The position numbers and the translations under genes are program-made. From assembly GCA_037447655.1 (NCBI GenBank), contig JBBHKE010003127.1, positions 85,001 to 113,434 of the forward strand: 28,434 nucleotides of DNA, given 5' to 3'. Positions 19,226 through 27,375 of this stretch are shown here, in pieces; positions within the stretch are counted from its first letter, which is position 1, and every line of letters starts with the position of its first letter. The DNA is from Zygnema cylindricum. Taxonomy: Eukaryota; Streptophyta; Zygnematophyceae; Zygnematales; Zygnemataceae. The notes below the pieces were generated by a model, which was given only the letters and a program-made list of their open reading frames with translations, did not search any database and was not told where the DNA came from.

Positions 19226-20556
19226 TGTTGTTTTTGAAAAGTTAGTCTCGTGTGTATGCGACATTTTCTATGTTATTAATGTGGAGGTTCGAATGGATTC
19301 ACGGATTAGGGGAGCGAATGTACGGATAAAATTAAAGTGAAGTAAGGGACTTATTGAGTGGCGTGAACACGCAATAAGAAATGGACGGCGAATGCGAAGC
19401 GATTTGATTTTAAATGTACGTAACATTGAAATATACGCCGCCGGTACGGCGCATCTATTTGATACAAGTATACTTTAAATTGGACAGCGCAGCTGCGACA
19501 AAGCTGCGACAAAGCTGCGGTTATTTTTGGATATTGTCTGGTATGAGACAACGCACTTGCGACGAAGGTCCGGTTATGTTAAAAATGATCTGGAACGAGA
19601 GAACGAAGCTACGGTTGATATGAATCAAGTCAGTGGACGCGATGTCGTGCATGAGAGACCAGAAAGAGTGAACATGCATCAGAACCAGCAAAGTCATGTG
19701 GACAACCATATATACAAACGAAAAATGAATGAGAAAGAGAAAAACGTATACACCATGAGAAAGAATAAAGGGGGAAATGACCCAAAGAGAGAAAGGGGAA
19801 GAATACTCCCCTATAGTGAGTGGACCCAATAATTATACTCAGCCACAAGGTAGCCACTAGGCTTTTGGGTCTTCAACGTATTCTTTACAAGAGTTATCTC
19901 ATACGAAAGCAACGAAGCAAAATAAATATTTCCAACCAAAAACAAGGAAAACTCCAAATTCGACCAAAATTCACCCTTCCATTCCCAACCGAAAATACAA
20001 ACAACACAAAAACAAACACCCAAACCGTTCAGCTGTCCGTGGGAAGGGCAGCCGGATCCGGATGCTTCTCCACACGAATTCCAATCCACCACTTCCCAAA
20101 AATGACACACGTTGGAGGGAAACCTTCCGGACTTCGCTTTGAGCCGCGTGGATTAAAAGCGTTAACAGAATTACAAGGGAGAATGTACGTAAACTATCTA
20201 GCCTCTACAGCTAGCTAGCAAAAGAAAGGAAGAAACTTGAGCAATCGGTGAGAGAGAGAGCAAGAGAAAAGCTCCGCCGCCAAGAGAAAATTCTTGTCCA
20301 AAAGCTAAATTCTCTAAGTTTGAGAATTAGGCTAAGTAAGAGCTACGCTAGAGCTAAGCAAAATTAGCCTACGTCTAGTCTACTTTACATGCATGAAACT
20401 AGTTAAGATGTTGGCCAATAGGCGGCCAACATTGTCTTCCGTACGCCTGACAAAATCCACCGTCCGAGGGTAAAAACCCTCCCTAACTACACGTGCGCGC
20501 GAACCTACATGGGTTCGCGACTTAAATAAAATATGATATATCGAAGCGTTGCTCAA

Positions 20557-20770
20557 AAATCGCGATACGCCTCCAAACGATACTTCGCGTCGATACTCCC
20601 GAAATCGCATGCATACGCACGAAACGATAAATACTGCACGAAATAAAAGGTCTAGCACGAAATACTCGAAATCGCGTCACATCGCCCAAACGATGTTTCG
20701 CATCCAACTTTGAAAATCGTGTACCTACGCACGAAATAAAACATAGCGCACGAAATTAGTACCTTTCAAC
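20557..20770. repeat. ~112-bp tandem duplication rich in 'cgcacgaaa'
   Basis: aaaatcgcgatacgcctccaaacga near 20556 recurs as gaaatcgcgtcacatcgcccaaacga near 20668, and the acgcacgaaa landmark shows the same 112-bp offset. Divergence is marked. Confidence 0.65.
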
Positions 20771-20814
20771 AAAAAACTGAAAATATGAATCAGAATTAAA
20801 TTGCACGTGCGAAC

Positions 20815-21022
20815 AAAAATTATGCGTGCGTGCCAAAATCGTGCGTGCATGCATAAAACCGCGCGTGCATGCATAAAACCGAGAGCGCATGCCTTAAAGT
20901 GCGCGTGCATACAAAATACCGCGCGTGCGTGCAGAATACCGCGCGTGCGTGAGAAATACTGCGCGTGCGTGAGAAATACGGCGCGTGCGTGCAAAATACC
21001 GCGCGTGCGTGCATGGTAACGT
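20815..21022. repeat. 20-bp GC-alternating minisatellite
   Basis: About ten copies of a 20-bp unit of the type gcgcgtgcgtgcaaaatacc. Each unit has a 12-nt alternating purine-pyrimidine core (gcgcgtgcgtgc), the kind of sequence that can adopt Z-DNA, followed by an aaaatacc spacer. It lies close to the right end of the 1413-bp insertion. Confidence 0.88.
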
Positions 21023-21718
21023 GCGCGCGAGCATCCGACGCGATGCGGCATGACAGCGATTTATAAGAAGATCACAAGTGACTAAGCAAGTTGACTTTGC
21101 TGAGGTGTCGGTGTAAATATTTTATTCAACAGAGGTTTGTCTTATTGTGAATTAGTTTATCAGTATTGATTTAGTCAATCTCACATACCTTGAATTATTC
21201 AGGTATACTCACAATAATTTAGGTAGGTGGTAGATAACGTACGGTTGACATAACTCCGTACATTCAGGAGTGAACTCTCTAGGCATAACTTGTAGGTCTT
21301 AGATTATTTTGATCATCACAGCTGTGTTAATCAAAGAAATGGCAGACTGCTTTTCTACAACTTTGACCTGTTGGTGTGATCACTCTCATTGATTTTTTGA
21401 TGTGAAACTTTGTGAAAATATTCCATTATACAGACACTATATGTGTGTGTATTTTTAATCTGTTCTAATTTCTCCATAGAATTATGTGAGAAGTCTACCT
21501 GGGTAGTTTATAAAGTTGTCAACTGTTTTTGGGAAACTCTAGAGCTTATACCTTCTGGATTCCTTTGTGAATTTAGCTGTTACTTTGGTAGTTTACAGGG
21601 TCTATTGTATAAAAACTATTGGTGCAGTTTGAGGTGATATTGTTTTTTGTGGAGTAACCAGTGTTGTCTGAAACACAACTGTTTTTGAGGTAGTCTGTGG
21701 GTGTTTCCGTGAGTATCC

Positions 21719-22376
21719 ATGGCTGAAAATGGCTATGGAAAAAAGGTTATGGGCCCACACCCATGGCTATCCATAATTGATGTATCTAAATATCATTACG
21801 GGAGGTGTATGTTGGAGAGCTATATGGAGATGATGGAGCTAATGGATGTGGCGAATGGTACTTTGGCCAAAACATCAAATGGATGGAAAAAGAAGAACCA
21901 TGAGTGTCTAAGGGTTATCAAGAACTCCTTGACTGAGGAACTGGTACTGGCATACCTAAGTTTGAAAAGTGCAGCTGAATTGTGGAAGTGCTTAAAATGT
22001 ATGTATGCAAAGATTTCTTTATATCATTGGCTTAGTACTGTTACCGAAATAGTTGAATGCAAGTATGTAGGAGGCAGTATGGAGAAACACTATATTGACT
22101 TACAAGTATTATTTTTCAGACAATGATTTGGCAAGAGAAAAATTCCCAGATGCTCAACAAGCTTTCATTTTAATGAGAAGCCTACCTAAAGAATATAAGA
22201 GTGCATTAGATCGATTAACTTTAATTGATAAAAAGGATTGGAGCTTAACTTTAGCAGGAAGATTTGTCCTAGATGAAGAGGCTAGTAGAATGGTCTTATC
22301 AAATGAGAAAAATATGAAGGAATCTAAGTCTCAGTTTCAAAAAAAGTTAGAGTAATAGTGAGTTCGGAGATCGTCC
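21719..22376 (+). pseudogene. Gag remnant of element D
   Basis: Copia Gag (DUF4219/UBN2 type) builds the virus-like particle. The frame can start at the LTR-borne ATG at 21719 (MAENGYGKKV) or at the in-frame ATG at 21749 inside the primer site (MGPHP). Then come a WLSIIDVSKYHYG segment equivalent to the family's N-terminal 'FDG.NY..W', a middle with ELVLAYLSLKSAAELWKCL, and VECKYVGGSMEKHYIDLQVLF. It shifts frame near 22100 to DLAREKFPDAQQAFILMRSL and PKEYKSALDRL, the conserved later Gag part, stopping at 22353. A further frame change leads to the zinc-knuckle segment. Confidence 0.85.
21745..21758 (+). promoter_or_regulatory. Primer binding site of D, half-tRNA type
   Basis: GGTTATGGGCCCAC directly follows the LTR. 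It complements the anticodon arm of plant-type initiator tRNA-Met, as in Drosophila copia, rather than the 3' end of the tRNA. The ATG at 21749 lies inside it, in frame with gag. Confidence 0.82.
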
Positions 22377-23256
22377 TAAGAATTGTTTTTACTGTAATGA
22401 TTTAGGACATACCTTCAAGGTATATCCATCCAATAAAAGTGCATGTGTTACTGGAAATTTTAGAAATGGATGGGACAACAACCTAGGTCGACCCTCACCA
22501 AGAAAAGAATCAAGTGGTTTTATGAGTGAGAGACAAGACTCGACCGATAACATTAGGCATACAACTTTTGTTGACGAATTTATTTACTTACGGGTATTCT
22601 ATGTTGTTCGAAATGAGGAGATAAAGATGACAAAAAAGGATTCAAATACAAACAATATTTCCTATGACAGATTGGAGAGTGACACAAACATACTCAAGAA
22701 CAAGGTAACTAAAGGAAGAGGAGAAGTAGAAGGGATTGGAAAAATTATTGACACCGAAGATAGTGTGGAGAGAGAAGAGAGTGGAAAAGACTCGGTTTTT
22801 GTGACTCTTTCTTGCAATAGATTGGTGTGTGAAAATGACTTAAATTGAGAAGAGATTCTTGAAGAAAGATGAGTTAGAGAAGTAAAATTGGCTGAATAAT
22901 ATTCTTTAGATATAGAGAACACTGAACTGAAAGCAAAACTTAGAGAAAGGATAAGAGAAGATGATGTGATAGAAAATTGTGAATTCACACAAAATGGGGA
23001 ATTAACATCAAAAGTGGAAAATACCGTTGATTTAAAAATTATGGAACTCAACAAAAAACCGGTAGAAAGTGTTAAGAAAATGAGGCTAAGGAAAAAGGTC
23101 TATGAGAGCGAGAAAGGTCATAAATTTGGAAGAATATGGAAAATAAGAAAGAATAATACGAAGAGGAAAGAGCGGCTAAATGAAAAAGGAATCAAAATGA
23201 ATATATTGAGAAAGCATACACTTAAAAGAAGTGACAGATCTATGGAAAAAGACTAA
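22377..23256 (+). pseudogene. Decayed zinc knuckle plus charged reading frame of element D
   Basis: A single frame runs from about 22345 to 23256 with stops at 22846, 22870 and 22897. It opens with CFYCNDLGHTFKVY (22384-22425), a CCHC knuckle in which the last Cys codon is Tyr. The following ~270 codons are rich in Glu, Lys and Arg. They include an EEILEER..REVKLAE and ENTELKAKLRERIRED stretch with coiled-coil-like spacing and a very basic tail (KIRKNNTKRKERLNEKG). No DSGA protease motif, integrase or RT motif is present. I do not recognise this segment. It could be an extended Gag C-terminus or an unrelated captured sequence. Confidence 0.5.
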
Positions 23257-23680
23257 AAATTAGTGCAAAAAACCACACTTTATAGAGGTAATAGGAAGGC
23301 AAACCATGGAATAAATACGGAGTCTATGAACAAAACATGAAGTCATAAGAAAACAAGAAAAATATACAGATTGCGGAAAAACAGTTGGAGGAGAAATTGT
23401 TGAATTATTAGATTTATAAAGTATTTTATAGGTTTGAATAGCTTAAGTGAAAATAGGAAAAAAAAAGCGTAGGCAGTCTGCCTTCACCTCTTCCCTCTAT
23501 CCCCCATGCTTGTTGTAGTCACTGAAAGAAAGACAGGGTGGTGGAGCCATGGCTGCCTTGGCTCCTTAAGCAAGTCAAAAAAAGTGACATAAGTCACTTC
23601 TAACAAAAAGGTTGAGTCCGGTAGGACTCAAACCTCCAACCGGCAGAGCGAGGCATAGCCGTCAGCCGTAGTCGGTCTGT
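23257..23680. other. Noncoding stretch between elements D and C
   Basis: A polypurine-like ttggaggagaaat (23384-23396) followed by tgttgaatt (23397) looks like the end of a retroelement interior and the start of an LTR. That LTR does not resemble the 5' LTR of D. Further on are aagtgac-ata-agtcactt, a hairpin near 23583, and the tRNA-like segment next to element C. Confidence 0.4.
23605..23680 (-). ncRNA. Weak tRNA-like segment next to the C LTR
   Basis: On the minus strand, ggctgacggctatgcc could be a D-arm, and GGTTTGAGTCC (23634-23624) matches a box B, followed by a T-run near 23607. The box B half is also part of an 8-bp perfect hairpin (ttgagtcc-ggta-ggactcaa, 23612-23631), an alternative explanation. 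The acceptor stem does not form. Confidence 0.25.
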
Positions 23681-24404
23681 TGTTGAGGTCCGTTAGAGTA
23701 CATGGGGTATGATTAGTATTTAAATATGTCAAAATTCACTAATCCGATTAACGAAATTACGGATAAGTAACATAGACACAAAATGAAATATAGTGCGAAA
23801 GTGAAACCGCACGAAACAAATTTACCGGACATTGATTTTTAGCGGCTAGCATTCAAAGCCGATTTGGATCCAACGGCACGCCTCATCGCCGAGATCTGGA
23901 ATGATCACTTTGGCGGTTTTCGAGCGTGACATGACTTGGAGCCACGTGGCAAGATAACATTGGGTAGCGGGAATCTCGGAGAGCATGACAGCGAGTTTGG
24001 GAGAGATAAGTGTCCACTCAATGGTCGGGTCGTACACAGATCGTACAAAAAGTACACCGGCCACAGTACCTTTCTGTACTTTACAGTTCTTTGATTGGTT
24101 CGTACATCAATAGATAGGGGTTGTGAGAGGGGTTTAAGACGTAGGAGATTTAGGAGGAAGTCGCCTCTCTCTCTCAGCTTGTATATATTTTAGCATCTTT
24201 GCCACTTCTTTGTTAATCGATAGGTTGGGCGTTTTCAGTGATTTCTTTTGCTGCGGACTCAGGGAAGGCCAAAGTGCACAAGGGTGCAGTCAAATTTCTT
24301 GTTTGCCTACTTGAGTATCTGTAATCCTAACTGAAAAAGGATTAGCCAAAAACTATCTAGAGGCTTCTTGAATTCTGTAGTCCAATGGGGGACACAGAAT
24401 TGCA
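23681..24404 (+). repeat. 5' LTR of element C
   Basis: Starts TGTTGAGG at 23681 and ends TTGCA at 24404 against the primer site, 724 bp. It matches the C' LTR (745 bp net) along its length. TATA-like tatatatt is at 24182-24189. An ATG at 24385 gives six codons plus 2 nt to the end, continuing in frame into gag. Confidence 0.85.
24182..24189 (+). promoter_or_regulatory. TATA-like box in the LTR of C
   Basis: gtatatatttta sits about 220 bp before the LTR end, after a ctctctctc run, the usual position of an LTR promoter. The corresponding place in C' is degenerate. Confidence 0.5.
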
Positions 24405-26478
24405 GGTTATGGGCCCACCCTCTAGGGTGCCCATCTTCAACGGATCTGGTTTCATTTATTGGGAAGCCATAATGGTAGGGGCTTTGTGTGAAAAACAATA
24501 CTCGGGTATCGTCGGTGGACAAGTGAAACGTCAATCTCATGGAATTCCACTAGGGTTTGGTGGAATGAGGTTTTTTGCAACAATATTTACTCCAACGGAG
24601 GATACAGACAGCGGGGACAGCACTGTGTCCGAAAAAAGGAAAGGGAAGGAGATACCTCTTACTTTTATCGCCACAGTGCCCGAAAGGGCGGCCGTGAAGT
24701 CCGAAGAAAACGATATTCAAATGTGGGAATACACAAACATGACAGCAAGGCACTTCATTATGAGGCATCTTACTCAAGCTTTAGCAACCTCCTATCTCCA
24801 CATTCTCAAGGCCGAGGAGTTGTGGGAGACCTTCGTGGAGATTTATAGATCTGGTACCATTCAGAAGCTCCAACTGGCCAAGCAACAGTTAGTGGAGTAT
24901 ACTTACAAAGGGGGGGAAATGCTAGACTATTGTAATGATCTCTCTTGTCTGTACATTGAGATGGAGAGTGCCGGGTGGACCGGTACAATGAAGATGAAAG
25001 TCAACACCCTTATCATGAAGCGGCCTACTGAGTTTGAGAACATAGTGTACCGAGTGCAAGAAATGGATGACAGTTTGTGGAAGTGGAACATAGTGGTCCG
25101 GATGATACTTGTGTAGGAGAACACCATCGAGATTCGGAGAGGAGGAAAGAGCGTTCAAGCTCTAGCTCCCGGAATGAACCGGTAGGGGAAGGATTCAAGG
25201 AAGCCATACGACAACTTCAAGGGGGAGAAAGATCAAACTGGAAGACCGAGGAATCCAAAGGGCCTTTGTCATTTATGCAAAAAGTCGGGACACTTCATAG
25301 ATAATTGCACCAAGTTTTCGGAGCTGAGGCTCCAAGAAAACCATGGAGGAGGTTCTTCTGGGGGAAAGAAGAAAGCACTTGTGGTAACACAAGTGAAAGG
25401 GGAGATCAAGGAGGATGAGTCCTCAGAGGAAGAGGTTGGAGAACTTCTCCTTGATGAGAATATGGAGGAAAACGAGATTCCTCGAAAACAAAAATGCGCT
25501 CTCGCAGGTATTCGGGAACCTCCACAAAAAAGATAGACTATCGATTCAGGTGCATCCATGCATATGTGTCGTGACAGGCACCACTTTACCAAGCTAGGAA
25601 AGATCCCCACTGCAGAGATAGAGCACTAGGATGGGAGAGTAGTTAGTAAAGATTCAGTTGGATCAGTAGACCTAAAAGTCTTAGTAAAGGGTAAAACTTC
25701 CATACTCACTTTCTCAGATGTGCTTTATATTCCTCAGCTGAACAAAAATCTTGTCTCTACTTCTCTATTAGATGATATGGAGTTTGATACCTTCACTAGA
25801 AAAGTAGTCGTGAAAGCTAAGTATGGGGATGAAGTCTACTTGACAGCAGATAAGGGTAGCCAAGGAATGTTTAGGCTTAACCTGAGTAATGAAAAGAAAA
25901 ATGCTTACTATGTTGGTGTCCCAAACTTGATGATTTGGCATAAGCCTTTGGGGTTGGTGCACTTTGATAGGCGAAGGGAAATGAAGAAGCTTGGTGTAGT
26001 AGAAGGCATTCGGTTTGGGGATAATGAAATGGTGGATGATTGCAGTGGTTGTGCCCAAGGTAAGGCTCACAAACTTCCATTTCCCAAAACTGCCACATTA
26101 AAAGGTGAAAAAGTACTGGATCTGGTCCACACAGATATTTGGGGACCAACAAAGTACCTTCGGTAGGAGGTAAGAGGTTCATGGTGACAATTACAGATGA
26201 TTGGTCCAGATATTGTAGAGTCTACTTTCTACAAACAAATTCTGACGCACCAATTTACTTCAAAGAATATAAAGCCTGGAGTGAGAAGTTGCGGAAGACT
26301 GGGAATCTTTGATAAAGGAACTTTTCAACTTTGGATCGGTGATCAATGGGAATTTTGAACAGGAATTAGTGTTTAATGTGAAAATAAGCCCATGAATGGT
26401 GACGAGTGTGGATTTTGAAGAGATTTCCGGTTCACATGGAACTCCCTGCATTATTTGGCGGCAAATAGCCTCCACTGT
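24385..26478 (+). pseudogene. Gag-protease-integrase remnant of element C
   Basis: Gag starts at 24385 (LTR-borne ATG) or 24409 (ATG in the primer site, MGPPSRVPIFNGSGFIYW). It contains EENDIQMWEYTNMTARHFIM and AEELWETFVEIYRSGTIQKL, as in UBN2 Gags. A perfect CCHC knuckle (CHLCKKSGHFIDNC, C-X2-C-X4-H-X4-C) lies at 25267-25308. The protease active site is DSGASMHM (Asp codon 25543). The integrase zinc region has WHKPLG..HFDRR and CSGCAQGKAHKLPFP. The core starts LVHTDIWGPT with its first Asp, then shifts to frame 3 near 26155 (ITDDWSRY..VYFLQTNSDA..). The second Asp motif is eroded. Stops are at 25114, 25183, 25534, 25627 and 26164. Confidence 0.92.
24405..24418 (+). promoter_or_regulatory. 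Primer binding site of C, half-tRNA type
   Basis: GGTTATGGGCCCAC, with one more matching base (C at 24419), complements the plant-type initiator tRNA-Met anticodon arm. It lies in a hairpin-capable stretch (accct-ct-agggt, with gggc/gccc outside). The 33 nt from 24405 to 24437 are identical to C'. The ATG at 24409 is in frame with gag. Confidence 0.82.
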
Positions 26479-26612
26479 AGATTTAATGTGCGAAGAGGTA
26501 CGGAAAGACTATTTGTGGTTATACACCGTCTTATACGCTTATTTAACACTTAAATACTATAACTCGCTGTAACCTCATATACTTTTTCCGTACTTTTTTG
26601 CACATTAACACT
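26479..26612. mobile_element. 134-bp foldback (MITE-like) element
   Basis: The left arm agatttaatgtgcgaag..gtacggaaag (26479 onward) and the right arm ctttttccgtac..ttgcacattaacact (to 26612) are inverted copies. The similarity extends about 55 bp into each arm (tgtggttata against gaggttacag), leaving a very short middle. It has no coding capacity. No clear target-site duplication could be read. Confidence 0.65.
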
Positions 26613-26654
26613 GATTGATGCAGTCATATTGACAAGGAATGTTGAGTTACTGTG

Positions 26655-26800
26655 GATTTTTCTTCTCTCTCCCACTCTCACTCTCTCTCCCTCTTGTTGT
26701 CATCCTCTTCTTGACTCTCTCCCTCTCCTTTCTCTCCCTCTCCTCTCTCTCCCTCTCCTCTCTCTCCCTCTCCTCTCTCTCTCTCTCCCTCTTTGGTCCA
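26655..26800. repeat. C/T-rich (ctctctcc)n block
   Basis: Nearly pure pyrimidine on the + strand with tctctccctctcc units repeated at 16-17 bp spacing. Confidence 0.88.
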
Positions 26801-27005
26801 CTTCTGATTCGTTGAGGGGTGGCTGTCACATCACAGGTGGACCACACTAAAACCTACGAGCAGGTGCTTCTACGCCCCAAGAGGGTCTGTTGGGGACTTC
26901 TCAGAGAGTGAAAATAACAATTGAAAATAACAACTGCCAGTCGTTGGCCGGTCACTGGAGAGCTTTGCGAGGAAACGACAGGTGGCAAAGCGCCATTGGT
27001 TGTCA
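26801..27005. other. Unique spacer between pyrimidine and purine blocks
   Basis: About 200 bp without homology to the other elements here, with a short duplication (gaaaataacaa at 26909 and 26923). No supported gene. Confidence 0.4.
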
Positions 27006-27360
27006 AAGGAGAACGGAGAGGAGAGGGAGAAGAGGATATGGGAAAAACAAGGAGGGAGGAAGTTGGGAAAAGAGAAAACGGGAAAGGGGAAAATGGAATT
27101 ACTGTGGACAAGGATGATAATAGAGGAGAGGGAGAGGGAGAAAAGGAAGACGGAAAAGATCGCGGAGAGTGTTGCGAGGGAGAGGAGGAAAGTGTGTGTG
27201 GGATGAAAGAGAAGATATCGATATCGTGTTGTGGCGATAGTAGTCTTTGTGGGTGTGGGAGTGAAGTTTCTGACTCTAGTTTGGTTGGCGGAAGGATGAG
27301 GGAGAGGGAGAGGGAGAGGGAGAGGGAGTCAAAGGAGAGGGAGTCTGAGGAGAGGGAGGT
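27006..27360. repeat. G/A-rich (gagagg)n block
   Basis: Purine-rich on the + strand, most regular at 27120-27150 and 27297-27358 (gagagggagaggg). The 148-codon frame across it is composed of Glu, Arg, Lys and Gly from the repeat. It ends next to the resumed satellite. Confidence 0.8.
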
Positions 27361-27375
27361 ATCCTAAAATTCTTT

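Larger units (their letters stand above)
19643..21055. mobile_element. 1413-bp LTR-like insertion in the D LTR
   Basis: The sister LTR (16978-18090) is continuous where D is interrupted, so the insertion is certain. It begins TGTCGTGC and ends GCATGACA, near-perfect 8-bp inverted ends of TG..CA type, with the 4-bp repeat gcga on both sides (19639-19642 and 21056-21059). This fits a solo LTR of an unrelated family. The frame at 19820-20218 (132 codons) has no recognisable domain. The right third holds GC-rich repeats. Confidence 0.75.
19226..21744 (+). repeat. 5' LTR of element D, interrupted
   Basis: Starts TGTTGTTTTTG at 19226 and ends ..GGAAAAAA at 21744 against the primer site. Both parts (19226-19642 and 21056-21744) are collinear with the solo LTR at 16978-18090, giving about 1106 bp without the insertion. 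U3 holds repeated agctgcgacaaagctgcg motifs at 19486-19525. Presumed transcription start is near 21282 (aacttgtaggtctta). An ATG at 21719 opens eight codons plus 2 nt to the LTR end. Confidence 0.88.
19226..23397 (+). mobile_element. Copia-like element D, gag-bearing
   Basis: Contains a 5' LTR (with a nested insertion), a half-tRNA primer site, gag, a decayed zinc knuckle, a charged reading frame and a polypurine-like tract. No protease, integrase, RT or RNase H is visible. Either pol was deleted or the element was non-autonomous. It inserted into the satellite, which resumes in nearly the same register only at about 27376. A matching 3' LTR is not visible. Confidence 0.7.
23681..26478 (+). 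mobile_element. Ty1/copia element C, 3'-truncated
   Basis: 5' LTR, half-tRNA primer site, gag with zinc knuckle, protease, the integrase zinc-binding region and part of the integrase core, in copia order. RT, RNase H and the 3' LTR are absent; integrase homology fades out at about 26430-26478, where a foldback element starts. One frame (frame 1) carries gag through protease to 26166 with only point stops, so it is the best preserved element in the window. Confidence 0.92.

Noticed and set aside
19820-20218. 132-codon frame inside the 1413-bp insertion
   Set aside because: No recognised motif, and it lies in a probable LTR; described with that insertion instead of as a gene.
20815-21022. CRISPR-like array
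   Set aside because: The 20-bp units are contiguous tandem repeats without unique spacers, in a eukaryotic context.
23846-24064. Minus-strand 72-codon frame in the LTR of C
   Set aside because: Lies in U3 of the LTR and is not kept open in the C' LTR.
7085-26478. A complete, potentially active copia element
   Set aside because: No element has two matching LTRs with intact gag and pol; each is truncated and carries stops, frameshifts or lost catalytic residues.
26921-27367. 148-codon Glu/Arg-rich frame
   Set aside because: Composition of the purine block only.
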